Positions 1 to 7,602 of a stretch of 54,705 bases of DNA are shown here, in pieces (position 1 is the stretch's first letter; the number at the start of each line of letters is the position of its first letter). Origin of the DNA: a bacterium (GTDB lineage Bacteria; Patescibacteriota; Gracilibacteria; UBA4473); contig JABGQW010000008.1 in NCBI GenBank assembly GCA_018648585.1, positions 1 to 54,705 of the forward strand, in the 5' to 3' direction. A program made the translations under genes and the position numbers. The notes below the pieces were generated by a model. The model worked only from the letters and a program-made list of their open reading frames with translations, did no database searches and was not told where the DNA came from.

Positions 1-61
1 TGTGTTTGAACATGTTTGCAGGTTATTTGATGATAATCTGCTAGTCAAGAGCCTTAATTTT

Positions 62-766
62 TTAAAACCATTCTCCCGATGCCTCAAAAACCTGCAGTGT
101 ACGCGGCGATCGCGTCAAAATTTCCGGTTCATCTTTTCGCACGACGAGTTGATCTTCGATTCGAATTCCAAATTTTCCCGGAAAATAAATTCCCGGTTCG
201 CAGGTCACGACTGAGTTTTCTTCCAAAATTTCGTCGGATTTCACCGAAATTTTCGGCGGTTCGTGCACCTCGCGTCCGACGCCGTGGCCGAGCGTGTGCA
301 CAAAAAATTTCGCGTCCGCTCCGAGTTTTTCTCGCACGAATTTGTCCAAAACTTTCACCGGGGTTCCGGGCAAAAAAAGTGGCAGCGTCGTTTCAAAAAT
401 TTCCAGCAGTTTTTCAAATTTTTCCAAAAACTCGGGATCCGGATCGCCGACAAAAAAGTTCCGCGTGCAGTCGGAGCACCAGCCGTCAATTTTCACGCCG
501 CAGTCGATCAGCACGTGTTCGTTCGGTGCGAGTTCGCGATCGCTCGGTGTGTGGTGCGGTTCGGCGGTATTTTCTCCGAACGCAATAATTGTTGGAAACG
601 CGCGTTCGAGGTTTCCGTTCGCGGTCAAAAATTCGTCAAATTGATTGCAGACATCTTTTTCTGTCGCGCCAATTTTCAAAATATTTTCCGGCACGATCGT
701 CAAAACGTCGTCGATGTGAGCCGCCGCGCGCCGCATTTTTTCGATGTTGTTTTTGGTATTTTCCAT
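62..766 (-). CDS. M24 family metallopeptidase (Xaa-Pro aminopeptidase-like)
   Basis: Predicted cytosolic metallo-aminopeptidase of 234 residues with the pita-bread fold of the M24 family. All five metal ligands can be placed: D88 (LIDCG), D99 (SDCTR), H161 (TLGHGVG), E190 (CEPG) and E204 (IRIEDQ). The stretch around GENTAEPHH and the IDCG/SDCTR spacing resemble Xaa-Pro peptidases more than methionine aminopeptidase, but the N-terminal creatinase-like domain of full-length PepP/PepQ is missing. It follows secY by about 80 bases, the position map holds in many spc operons, so a role as the local map equivalent is possible. ATG start; no Shine-Dalgarno site is visible. Confidence 0.9.
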   Translation of the reverse strand: MENTKNNIEKMRRAAAHIDDVLTIVPENILKIGATEKDVCNQFDEFLTANGNLERAFPTIIAFGENTAEPHHTPSDRELAPNEHVLIDCGVKIDGWCSDCTRNFFVGDPDPEFLEKFEKLLEIFETTLPLFLPGTPVKVLDKFVREKLGADAKFFVHTLGHGVGREVHEPPKISVKSDEILEENSVVTCEPGIYFPGKFGIRIEDQLVVRKDEPEILTRSPRTLQVFEASGEWF

Positions 767-846
767 TTTTTTTCGATTTTCGAAATGTACGTTTCCACAA
801 AATTCATCTCCTGCATTTTATCCCACGCGCGAGTTTCTTCAAATTT

Positions 847-2148
847 TTATAATTTGTTGTAATCGTGCATCACGAGCTGCGCGTTGATGCGGCGGATGAT
901 GTCCAGCACGACGGAGACGACGATGATCATTCCCGCGCCGGAAATAAACAGCGAAATCGTTCCTGCGCCGCCGGAGAGCCAGCCCTGAAAAAGTGTCGGA
1001 ATAATCGCCACTGTGGAGAGAAAAAGTCCGCCCCAAAATGCGAGTCGCCCAGAAGTATTTTCCAAAAATGTCGTGGTTTCTTTTCCCGGACGATATCCCG
1101 GAATGTAGCCGCCGCGTTTTTGAATATTTTCGGCAACTTTTTTTGGCTCAAACGTGATCCCGACGTAGAAAAATGTGAACGCGAAAATGAGGAACGCGTA
1201 AAAAACGTTGTACATCATCGTCGGCGATCCGGGGTTGAAATTTTTCATAAAAAATTCTCCGATTGTCACGAGCGTGCCCGAATTTGATTGCACAAAAAAC
1301 TGCGCGAGAATCGACGGCATCGACACGAGCGACACGGCGAAAATGATCGGGATCATTCCGGCCTGATTGATTTTCATCGGCAAAAAACTTTTTTGTTGTC
1401 CCCCGGTTCGGCGGGAGGCGTACACCACCGGAACGCGGCGATCTGCTTCGGCGACGTACACGACAAAAATCGTGAGTACGACCGTTGCCACGATCAATCC
1501 GAGAATGACAGGAGCGGTTGCGGCCTGCAGCGCGCCGGCGATTTGCGACGGAACGGTGGCAACGATTCCTGCGAAAATTAAAATCGAAATTCCGTTTCCG
1601 AGTCCTTTTTCCGTGATCATTTCTCCGAGCCACATCAAAAACATTGTTCCAGCAGTCACGGTCAACATCATCGGGATCATAATGCTCATGTCGCCGGTGT
1701 CGATAATTTGTCCTCCGGGAGAAAATCGGTTGATCAGCATCATCATTCCGTAACTCTGCACAAACGCCAACGGGATCGTCAGAAGTCGCGTGTACTGATT
1801 AATTTTCTTTTGTCCAACTTCGCCTTCTTTTTTCAGTTCTTCCAACGATGGAACAATTACTCCGAGAAGTTGCATAATAATTGACGCGTTGATGTACGGA
1901 GTCAGTCCCATCAGCACGATTGAGAAGTTTTCCATCGCGCCTCCGGTCAGCATTGAAAAAACATTCAAAAGCGAGCCAGTTCCCTGCGCCTGGTCGAGCA
2001 AAAATCGAATTTTTTCCACGTCCGCGCCAGGAATCGTGACGTGCGCCGCGAGACGAAAAATCATCAGCGCAAAAAGAGTGAAAAGAATCTGGTTTCGCAA
2101 TTTTTTGGTGTGCCAGATTTGCTGGAGCGTCGTCATGAATTTATCCAT
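847..2148 (-). CDS. secY: SecY, preprotein translocase channel subunit
   Basis: Central pore of the Sec translocon, a multi-spanning inner-membrane protein that forms SecYEG. The 433-residue product has about ten hydrophobic segments, an N-terminal region (LRNQILFTLFALMIFRL) typical of SecY TM1, the plug/TM2 region with MENFSIVLMGLTPYINASI, and the conserved loop with EADRRVPVVYA. The ATG at 2148 was chosen because it places TM1 at the usual distance; an in-frame TTG at 2205 would add 19 residues. It lies between tatD and an M24 peptidase. The rplO and adk genes that normally flank secY are not adjacent here. Confidence 0.95.
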   Translation of the reverse strand: MDKFMTTLQQIWHTKKLRNQILFTLFALMIFRLAAHVTIPGADVEKIRFLLDQAQGTGSLLNVFSMLTGGAMENFSIVLMGLTPYINASIIMQLLGVIVPSLEELKKEGEVGQKKINQYTRLLTIPLAFVQSYGMMMLINRFSPGGQIIDTGDMSIMIPMMLTVTAGTMFLMWLGEMITEKGLGNGISILIFAGIVATVPSQIAGALQAATAPVILGLIVATVVLTIFVVYVAEADRRVPVVYASRRTGGQQKSFLPMKINQAGMIPIIFAVSLVSMPSILAQFFVQSNSGTLVTIGEFFMKNFNPGSPTMMYNVFYAFLIFAFTFFYVGITFEPKKVAENIQKRGGYIPGYRPGKETTTFLENTSGRLAFWGGLFLSTVAIIPTLFQGWLSGGAGTISLFISGAGMIIVVSVVLDIIRRINAQLVMHDYNKL

Positions 2149-2237
2149 TCGATCAATATTCGAAAAAAGTCTCGGCAAATCTACGGATTTTTTGTGTTTT
2201 GGCAAGTTTTTTTCCGTGGCAAAAAACTCGAAAATTT

Positions 2238-3089
2238 TTACATTCCAAACAGTTGCTCCGCGTTCCGCATCAATTGCGCCGCGACGTCGTCGGAGCGCTG
2301 ATTTTTCAGCTCCGCGATTTTGTCCACGATTTCCGGCAGCGCGGTTGGTTCGTTGCGGGAATTTTTTTTGCGCCAGTTTTTCGGTGGCAAAAATGGCGCG
2401 TCGGTTTCCGTCACCAAAAATTCCAGCGGAATTTCGCGCACGACTTTTTGCAGTTCGTCCGATTTTAAAAATGTGACGATTCCGCCGATCCCGAGCGAAA
2501 ATCCGTATTTTTCGGTAAAAATTTTCGCGGTTTCCAAATTCTCCGAAAAACAGTGCACCACGCCGCGAACATTTTTCCCCGCGACATTTTTTTCAAAAAA
2601 ATCCAAAAGTTCTGTCGTCGCGCTCCGCGTGTGGATCACGAGCGGCAGATCGTGTTTTTCCGCCAATTTCAAATGTCCGAGAAACGATTTTTTTTGCATT
2701 TCAAAAATCGCCTCGCTCCCGTCGTGAAATCGATCGAATCCAGTTTCGCCGATTCCGACAATTTTATCGTGATTTTTTTCGATCAGATTTTCAAAAATTT
2801 CCAAAAGTTCGTCGATATTTTTCGCGCGCGGTTCAAAATTTTCAAATCCTGCAACGCGGTACTGTGCCGGTTTTCCCACATTCAAAACGTCGCACGGATG
2901 CAGTCCGACGGTTGAAAAAAAATCATCATTTTTCCGCGCGAGCGCGAGCGCGGCGAGCGTCGAAACTTCGTCGCAGCCGATCTGGATTTGTTTCCGCACG
3001 CCGGCGGCGCGGCAGCGGGCGAACATTTTTTCGCGGTCGTCGTCGAACTGCGAAAAATATCCGTGCGTGTGCGTGTCGATGATTTGCAT
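2238..3089 (-). CDS. tatD: TatD family metal-dependent hydrolase
   Basis: Amidohydrolase-fold nuclease/hydrolase of the TatD family, 283 residues. It opens with the family metal motif (IDTHTHGYF) and has further ligand regions GIGETGFDRF, PLVIHTRSA, VVHCFSE and VTETDAPFLPP, which are the canonical His/Glu/Asp positions. The ATG at 3089 was chosen because TatD proteins begin directly before this HxH motif; an upstream in-frame ATG at 3110 would add seven residues. It heads the run tatD-secY-M24 on the minus strand and is divergent from the secreted protein gene at 3120. Confidence 0.92.
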   Translation of the reverse strand: MQIIDTHTHGYFSQFDDDREKMFARCRAAGVRKQIQIGCDEVSTLAALALARKNDDFFSTVGLHPCDVLNVGKPAQYRVAGFENFEPRAKNIDELLEIFENLIEKNHDKIVGIGETGFDRFHDGSEAIFEMQKKSFLGHLKLAEKHDLPLVIHTRSATTELLDFFEKNVAGKNVRGVVHCFSENLETAKIFTEKYGFSLGIGGIVTFLKSDELQKVVREIPLEFLVTETDAPFLPPKNWRKKNSRNEPTALPEIVDKIAELKNQRSDDVAAQLMRNAEQLFGM

Positions 3090-3111
3090 TTTTCCAAAAA
3101 TTTGGTACACA
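3083..3111 (+). promoter_or_regulatory. Predicted promoter, leaderless type
   Basis: TTTGCA, 17-base spacer, TACACA. The -10 box ends eight bases before the ATG at 3120, so transcription would start at or next to the start codon. The promoter overlaps the 5' end of the divergent tatD gene. Confidence 0.5.
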
Positions 3112-3119
3112 AATTGTGG

Positions 3120-3542
3120 ATGAAAAATCTTTTGCTGGCAATTGGAATCGTTTCAATTTTCCTCGTCGGAACTGCGGATGCAGTTGCTCGACGCGGTGGC
3201 GCAACGTCGGCGCGTTCTTATTTTCAGCAACAAAATTCGTCGGTTCGTTCGCAGTGGCAGCGTTCATTTTCTCCACTTTCGTACCGATTTTCTCGGAACT
3301 TTTCTCGTTCAGATTACGCGCGCTGGCGCGGGTTGGAAACGCTTCCCGGAACTTCTGCGGACGGCGAAGATCCAGCGACCGAAACACAGTTTTGTAATCT
3401 TTCCGGTTCGATCATCGGGGAATATTTGACCACGACGGAAATCGAAAATCGCTGCTGCGAGTGCGACGACGGCTGGGAATGTGAGTACGATTCTGTCGCG
3501 GGAAATGTTCCGCACGCGTGCAGTTCAGAAAATGAAGAATGA
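3120..3542 (+). CDS. Small secreted Cys-rich protein, unknown function
   Basis: A 140-residue protein with a clear Sec signal peptide (MKNLLLAIGIVSIFLVGTADA, cleavage expected near residue 21-23). The mature part starts basic and Ser/Arg/Tyr-rich; the last 55 residues are acidic and hold six cysteines, including a CCECDDGWEC cluster, suggesting an oxidised extracytoplasmic domain or metal binding. The ATG was chosen because it starts the signal peptide and sits just after a -10 box. The last codons run into a dispersed A-rich repeat (ENEE). Not recognised as a named family. Confidence 0.75.
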   Translation: MKNLLLAIGIVSIFLVGTADAVARRGGATSARSYFQQQNSSVRSQWQRSFSPLSYRFSRNFSRSDYARWRGLETLPGTSADGEDPATETQFCNLSGSIIGEYLTTTEIENRCCECDDGWECEYDSVAGNVPHACSSENEE

Positions 3543-3600
3543 CAAATTACGAATGAAAAATGATCGAAAATTTTTAATTTTTCATTTTTAATTTTTCATC
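3528..3600. repeat. Two facing copies of an A-rich dispersed repeat between convergent genes
   Basis: The gap between two converging genes contains GAATGACAAATTACGAATGAAAAA-type sequence on the plus strand and the same type on the minus strand. Together they form an inverted repeat (AATGAAAAAT ... ATTTTTCATT) that could serve as a two-way transcription end. The repeat enters both reading frames: it supplies the last residues of the secreted protein and the DEKLKMKN tail of the glycosyltransferase. A related copy is in frame in elp3 at 32240-32272. Confidence 0.6.
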
Positions 3601-4398
3601 GTGTCGCCGCCATTTCCAAAAATATTTCGCGGCGCTCTGGAGATGAATCCAGAATGTTTTGCGTCCGAGCGATTTCAAAAGATTTCCGCCCGACAACCGA
3701 TTCGGCGAGTGGATCGCGCGTGCTGCTGGGATTTGAACGATTTTTTTTCCCGATTTTCCCACGCGCCGACAAAAATCCGTGTCCTCCAAAAACAGGAAAA
3801 ATCGCGGATCGAATCCGTTCAGTTTTTCGAATAAATTTTTTCGCAAAACCCAAAAACTTCCCTGACTCCAGTCGGCGTCGATCGCCCGCGCGCGCTCCGT
3901 TCCGCTGGCTCGGATATTTTTCGTGGCATTTTTTCCAAAAAGTCGTCGCCGGATCAGATCGATCGGCGAGGGAAATTTTCGACAATTTTCCAAAATTTTT
4001 CCGTCCGAAGTTTCGAGCACCGGGACGGCGATTCCGGTTTTTTTGTTTTCAATTTCGTGCAGCAGCGGCGTCCAGGTTTCCGCCAAAATTTCCACGTCGG
4101 GATTCACGATCGCCAAAATTTCACCGCGCGCGAACCGCACCCCCTCCGCGTTTCCGCCGCCGTACCCAAGATTTTCCGCGAGTCGGATCACGTGTGCGCG
4201 TTCGTTTTTTTCAAAAAATTTCTCCAAAATTTTTCCGTCGTCGCCAGATTTCGTCGGGTTGTCCACGACGATAAATTCCCAATTTTTTTCTGGCGGAAAT
4301 TTTTCGAGCGAACTCCAGAGTTTTCGGATTTTCGTTGCGCTGCCGAAATTTACCGTCACGATCGAAAGTTGAATCGCGGGCGGAATCGGATTTTTCAT
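3574..4398 (-). CDS. Glycosyltransferase family 2 (rhamnosyltransferase-like)
   Basis: A GT-A fold nucleotide-sugar transferase of 274 residues, probably acting at the membrane face in cell-surface polysaccharide assembly. Seen: the N-terminal strand LSIVTVNFGS, EFIVVDN, LGYGGGNAEGV, the DXD-equivalent NPDVEI at residues 99-104, and the acceptor-side FLFLEDTDFCRR near residue 205, a pattern of WcaE/RfbF-like rhamnosyl transferases. No membrane segment is evident. The extreme C-terminus (DEKLKMKN) comes from a dispersed repeat and is probably not functional. It is convergent with the secreted protein gene and divergent from prs. The sugar specificity cannot be read from the sequence. Confidence 0.88.
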   Translation of the reverse strand: MKNPIPPAIQLSIVTVNFGSATKIRKLWSSLEKFPPEKNWEFIVVDNPTKSGDDGKILEKFFEKNERAHVIRLAENLGYGGGNAEGVRFARGEILAIVNPDVEILAETWTPLLHEIENKKTGIAVPVLETSDGKILENCRKFPSPIDLIRRRLFGKNATKNIRASGTERARAIDADWSQGSFWVLRKNLFEKLNGFDPRFFLFLEDTDFCRRVGKSGKKIVQIPAARAIHSPNRLSGGNLLKSLGRKTFWIHLQSAAKYFWKWRRHDEKLKMKN

Positions 4399-4463
4399 CT
4401 TCGGAAATTTTGCGGTTTTCCTTGAATTTTGTCAAAATCTGCGTGACTTCACTTTTTCAAAAA

Positions 4464-5414
4464 ATGGCAGAAAAATCAGGAAACGGATTCAAAATATTCG
4501 CCGGCTCGAGCCACCCAAAGTTTGCCGCGACGGTTGCGAAACAGTTAAAAATGCCGCTCGGAAAAATGACGATCACCGATTTTTCCTGCGGAGAAAAATA
4601 CGTGAAATTTGACGAGACGTTCCGCGGAAAAGACGCGTTTCTCGTGCAGACCGGGCGCACCGGAAAAATGAACAACGATTTGATCGAACTGCTGTTGATG
4701 ATCGACGCAGCAAAACGCAGTTTCGCCGAAAAAGTGCACGTCGTGATGCCGTATTTTCCGTACTCGCGGCAGGACAAAATTCACGCGCCGCGGGAGGGAA
4801 TTTCCGCAAAACTTTTTGCAAATCTGCTTTCTCGCGCGGGAGCGGATCACGTGATCACGATGCATTTGCACAGCGACCAGATTCAGGGTTTTTTTGATTT
4901 TCCCGTCGACAATCTGAATCCGCGACGGCTGTTTCTTGATTATTTTAAAAAGAAAAAACTCAAAAATCCGGTTGTCGTTTCGCCAGACGCGGGCGGCGCA
5001 AAAGAAGCGAAAAAGTTTTCAGATGCGCTCGGTGTGCCGCTGGTGATCATGCACAAAACGCGTCCCGCGCACAACGAGTCGGCGGTCACACACGTGATCG
5101 GAGAAATCGCGGGCAAAACGCCGATCATCATCGACGACATGGTCGACACGGCGGGGTCAGTTTGCGCGGCAAAAAAAGCGCTCGTTGACGCGGGAGCGCA
5201 CGACGAAGTGTACTTGGCGTGCACGCATCCGATTTTTTCGGGAGCGGCGATCGAAAATTTGAACGCGGCGAAATTTACCAAAATAGTTGCAACGGACACG
5301 CTGCCGGTCGAAAATACTCCAAAGAATTTTCACGTGCTGTCGGTGGCGCCACTTTTTGCAGATGTGATTCACAACGTCGCCGAGCGCGAATCGGTGTCGA
5401 AACTGTATTTGTAG
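4464..5414 (+). CDS. prs: Ribose-phosphate pyrophosphokinase (PRPP synthetase)
   Basis: Makes phosphoribosyl pyrophosphate from ribose 5-phosphate and ATP for nucleotide synthesis. At 316 residues it matches the usual length. Visible motifs: FAGSSHPKFA at the N-terminus, the ATP loop PYFPYSRQDKIHAPRE, the metal-binding MHLHSDQIQGFF, VVVSPDAGGAKEA, and the PRPP-binding IIIDDMVDTAGS. The ATG at 4464 (MAEKSGN) was chosen because it gives the canonical N-terminus; an upstream extension would cross into the region before the divergent glycosyltransferase. No SD site is visible, only CAAAAA before the ATG. Confidence 0.95.
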   Translation: MAEKSGNGFKIFAGSSHPKFAATVAKQLKMPLGKMTITDFSCGEKYVKFDETFRGKDAFLVQTGRTGKMNNDLIELLLMIDAAKRSFAEKVHVVMPYFPYSRQDKIHAPREGISAKLFANLLSRAGADHVITMHLHSDQIQGFFDFPVDNLNPRRLFLDYFKKKKLKNPVVVSPDAGGAKEAKKFSDALGVPLVIMHKTRPAHNESAVTHVIGEIAGKTPIIIDDMVDTAGSVCAAKKALVDAGAHDEVYLACTHPIFSGAAIENLNAAKFTKIVATDTLPVENTPKNFHVLSVAPLFADVIHNVAERESVSKLYL

Positions 5415-5417
5415 AAC

Positions 5418-5446
5418 TTGACAAATGTCGCAAAATAAGTCAGAAT
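5418..5446 (+). promoter_or_regulatory. Promoter of the first secreted-protein cassette
   Basis: TTGACA, a 17-base spacer and CAGAAT, followed by GTG. It begins four bases after the prs stop codon and drives a leader of about 175 bases. Similar TTGAC[A/T]-17-[C/T]A(A/G)AA patterns precede other long-leader genes in the window. Confidence 0.6.
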
Positions 5447-5605
5447 GTGTTTGTGAAATTTTCAACTTCAATTTTGAAGCTCGAAAGTTTTCAACAGATC
5501 TTTGAAGTGACGAATGATTTTCTCGTGAAGGGGAAGAATTTGTTTTTGTCCGAATGCAGGTTCTTCTCTTTCACAATAATGAACGAAAGAAAGAATTAAT
5601 GAATT
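5433..5605 (+). repeat. Conserved leader, cassette copy 1
   Basis: First of three copies of a leader that runs from AAATAAGTCA to AGAAAGAATTAATGAA. It contains the boxA-like AGATCTTTGAAG at 5496-5507, a purine-rich GAAGGGGAAGAA stretch, and an A/T-rich run up to the start codon. Copies 2 and 3 differ from it at scattered positions and in the last 20-30 bases. Confidence 0.9.
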
Positions 5606-5625
5606 AATAATTAAAAATTTAAGTT

Positions 5626-6018
5626 ATGAAAAATGTAGTTTTTATTTTAGTAGCTCTTTTGAGCATGGGAAGTGTTTTTGGACAACAGGTTCCTGTTGAA
5701 AATGAAAAAACAGTTGAAATGGTTGAACAATTTATGGTGGACATGAAAGACGCAGGGGTTGAGAGGTTTGGACACAAAATTAATTTTACAAGAAGCGATG
5801 GGATAGAAATTGATAGTATATCGATACATGAGACCCAGGGACGTTATTTTTATGTTATTTTTTGGTCTAACAACTGTAATTTCTCGCGTGTGGAGTTTGT
5901 AAAAGAATATGGAAGAGTTCTTTCTACTTTTTCTTATGAACTCAAGCGCATAAATGAGTTCAAGGGGGGATTTGAAGAAATTAATCAAGTTTTGTCTCTT
6001 GTAAAAGTTCCAGGATAG
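5626..6018 (+). CDS. Small secreted protein, cassette 1
   Basis: A 130-residue protein with a Sec signal peptide (cleavage expected after VFGQ, about residue 20). The mature part is mixed alpha/beta in appearance and not recognised. It is the most divergent of three tandem paralogues: alignment to the others rests on the signal peptide, a KTVEMVEQF helix, an IDSISI strand and the ending NQVLSLVKVP. It lacks the PDWSNKK tail of copies 2 and 3. The ATG follows an A/T-rich tract with no SD site. Base composition is poorer in G+C than prs next door. Confidence 0.8.
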   Translation: MKNVVFILVALLSMGSVFGQQVPVENEKTVEMVEQFMVDMKDAGVERFGHKINFTRSDGIEIDSISIHETQGRYFYVIFWSNNCNFSRVEFVKEYGRVLSTFSYELKRINEFKGGFEEINQVLSLVKVPG

Positions 6019-6087
6019 AAAAAAGAAGATAAAAAGGAGTCTAATTTTCTACAAAGATGGATAAGATCATTCAACTGAAAAGATTTT

Positions 6088-6124
6088 AAAACTCCCACAG
6101 ACGAAAGTTTTGTGGGAGTTTTTC
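6088..6124 (+). terminator. Intrinsic terminator of cassette 1
   Basis: AACTCCCACA pairs with TGTGGGAGTT around a short loop, followed by TTTTCTTC. Confidence 0.85.
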
Positions 6125-6140
6125 TTCGATAAAAATCAGG

Positions 6141-6333
6141 AAATAAGTCAAAATATATTTGTAGGATTTTCAACTTTGATTTTGAAGCTCGAAAATTTTC
6201 AACAGATCTTTGAGGTGACGAATGATTTTCTCGTGAAGGGGAAGAATTTGTTTTTGTCCGAATGCAGGTTCTTCTCTTTCACAACAACGAAAGAAAGAAT
6301 TAATGAATCAAGTATAAATTTAATTTTTGAATT
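6141..6333 (+). repeat. Conserved leader, cassette copy 2
   Basis: Second copy of the cassette leader, ending at the ATG of the second gene. It is almost identical to copy 3 over its length and the identity continues through the signal-peptide codons. The TTGACA box of copy 1 is not kept; upstream is only TTCGAT-like sequence before CAAAAT. Confidence 0.9.
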
Positions 6334-6789
6334 ATGAAACAAGCAGTTTTAGTTATTTTGATTGCTCTTTTGAGTGTCGTCAGCGTGTTTTCTCAGACAG
6401 GAAGCTCAGTTCTTGTAAAAAACAGGAAAACAGTAAAAATCGTTGAAAAATTAGGTGAGGCGATGTTTGAGTATCAAGATTATTTCGGGGAAAAAGTTCC
6501 CAACCAAATAATCAATGGAATTTCCAAAATCGACAGTGTCCGTATTTCGTTTAAGTCCGCAGAAAAGGTAAATAATTTTATTTATTTGGCTTTTTACTTC
6601 GAAGACAATTATCAACTTAGTATTGGATTTTGGAAAAAAGATGGAATCCTTTTATTTTTGCACGAATCAGAAGCGATATCAATTCTGGAAAAATATGGAT
6701 ACAAGGAGTTGAATAAATTGCTTTCTGCCATCGAAATTCCGAAACGTCCCGAGCCTGTAGAACCGGACTGGAGCAATAAAAAGTTTTAA
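6334..6789 (+). CDS. Small secreted protein, cassette 2
   Basis: A 151-residue protein with signal peptide MKQAVLVILIALLSVVSVFS followed by QTG. The mature part has KTVKIVEKLGEAM, a strand region ISKIDSVRISF, an aromatic strand FIYLAFYFED, and the tail PDWSNKKF. It is paralogous to its two neighbours; the signal peptide is nearly identical to that of copy 3 while the mature domain is clearly diverged. No enzyme motif or lipobox is seen. The ATG lies directly after an A/T-rich leader without an SD site. Function unknown. Confidence 0.82.
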   Translation: MKQAVLVILIALLSVVSVFSQTGSSVLVKNRKTVKIVEKLGEAMFEYQDYFGEKVPNQIINGISKIDSVRISFKSAEKVNNFIYLAFYFEDNYQLSIGFWKKDGILLFLHESEAISILEKYGYKELNKLLSAIEIPKRPEPVEPDWSNKKF

Positions 6790-6815
6790 AAAAATCATTC
6801 ACGCTCACTCCAAAG

Positions 6816-6852
6816 AAAACTCCCACAGACGAACGTTTTGTGGGAGTTTTTC
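6816..6852 (+). terminator. Intrinsic terminator of cassette 2
   Basis: Same hairpin as cassette 1 (ACTCCCACA / TGTGGGAGT) with one loop change, followed by a T-run. Confidence 0.85.
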
Positions 6853-6868
6853 TTCGATAAAAACTAGG

Positions 6869-7061
6869 AAATAAGTCAAAATATCTTTGTAGGACTTTCA
6901 ACTTCAATTTTGAAGCTCGAAAGTTTTCAACAGATCTTTGAAGTGACGAATGATTTTCTCGTGAAGGGGAAGAATTTGTTTTTGTCCGAATGCAGGTTCT
7001 TCTCTTTCACAACAACGAAAGAAAGAATTAATGAATCAAGTATAAATTTAATTTTTGAATT
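6869..7061 (+). repeat. Conserved leader, cassette copy 3
   Basis: Third copy of the leader, again with AGATCTTTGAAG, the purine-rich block and the A/T-rich pre-start tract. From the middle of the leader to the end of the signal-peptide codons it differs from copy 2 at only a few positions. Confidence 0.9.
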
Positions 7062-7502
7062 ATGAAACAAGCAGTTTTAGTTATTTTGATCGCTCTTTTG
7101 AGTGTCGTCAGTGTGTTTTCTCAGACAGGAAACGCAGTTCTCGTAAAAAAGCGAACAGCGAAAGTTGTTGAATCGCTGGGAACGGCGATTGCAAATTATC
7201 ATCTCGAAAAAAGGGAAAAATCTTTTTGGCAAAAAGTTTCTGGTATTCCTGGAATTGATGAAGTTCAGATTACTTATTCTCAAATTGAGAAGAAGAATAA
7301 TTCTTTTTATTGTACGTTTTATTTTCAAAATCAGAATGTGATGAGCGTTGGGTTTTATAAGAAAGATGGAAAAATACTTTATTTACACTCATCCGAACTG
7401 GTTTTGCTAAGAAATTATTTTTGTACGGAAAAAGATTTGTACAAAATCCTTTCGGCGATCCGAATCCCCAAACCTGATTGGAGTAACAAAAAATTGGAGT
7501 AA
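7062..7502 (+). CDS. Small secreted protein, cassette 3
   Basis: A 146-residue protein with the same signal peptide as cassette 2 (residues 1-21). The mature domain shares the plan of copy 2: a helix TAKVVESLGTAI, a strand PGIDEVQITY, an aromatic strand SFYCTFYFQNQ, VGFYKKDGKILYLHSSE, and the tail ILSAIRIPKPDWSNKK. Identity to copy 2 drops sharply after the signal peptide. The tail is nearly constant between copies 2 and 3. Function unknown; secretion is well supported. Confidence 0.82.
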   Translation: MKQAVLVILIALLSVVSVFSQTGNAVLVKKRTAKVVESLGTAIANYHLEKREKSFWQKVSGIPGIDEVQITYSQIEKKNNSFYCTFYFQNQNVMSVGFYKKDGKILYLHSSELVLLRNYFCTEKDLYKILSAIRIPKPDWSNKKLE

Positions 7503-7525
7503 AATCATTTAATATCACTCCGAAG

Positions 7526-7565
7526 AAAGCTCCCCTTGGCAGATCCTGTCTGTGGGAGTTTTTTC
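7526..7565 (+). terminator. Intrinsic terminator of cassette 3
   Basis: A diverged form of the cassette hairpin: AGCTCCC pairs with GGGAGTT (one wobble), with an inner CAGA/TCTG helix and a T-rich tail. Conservation of pairing despite changed bases supports function. Confidence 0.7.
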
Positions 7566-7602
7566 TTGATATTTTTCTGAAAAAGGGTCAGGCATATCTT
7601 TG

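Noticed and set aside
79-588. Long Arg/Ser-rich open frames opposite the M24, tatD, topA, purB and por genes
   Set aside because: They are the antisense or shifted-frame shadows of well-supported genes; the biased codon use (many GCG, TTT, TCG) leaves the other frames open.
5433-7565. CRISPR array, from the regularly spaced repeats
   Set aside because: The repeats are about 170-190 bases, only three copies, and the spacers are protein genes with signal peptides.
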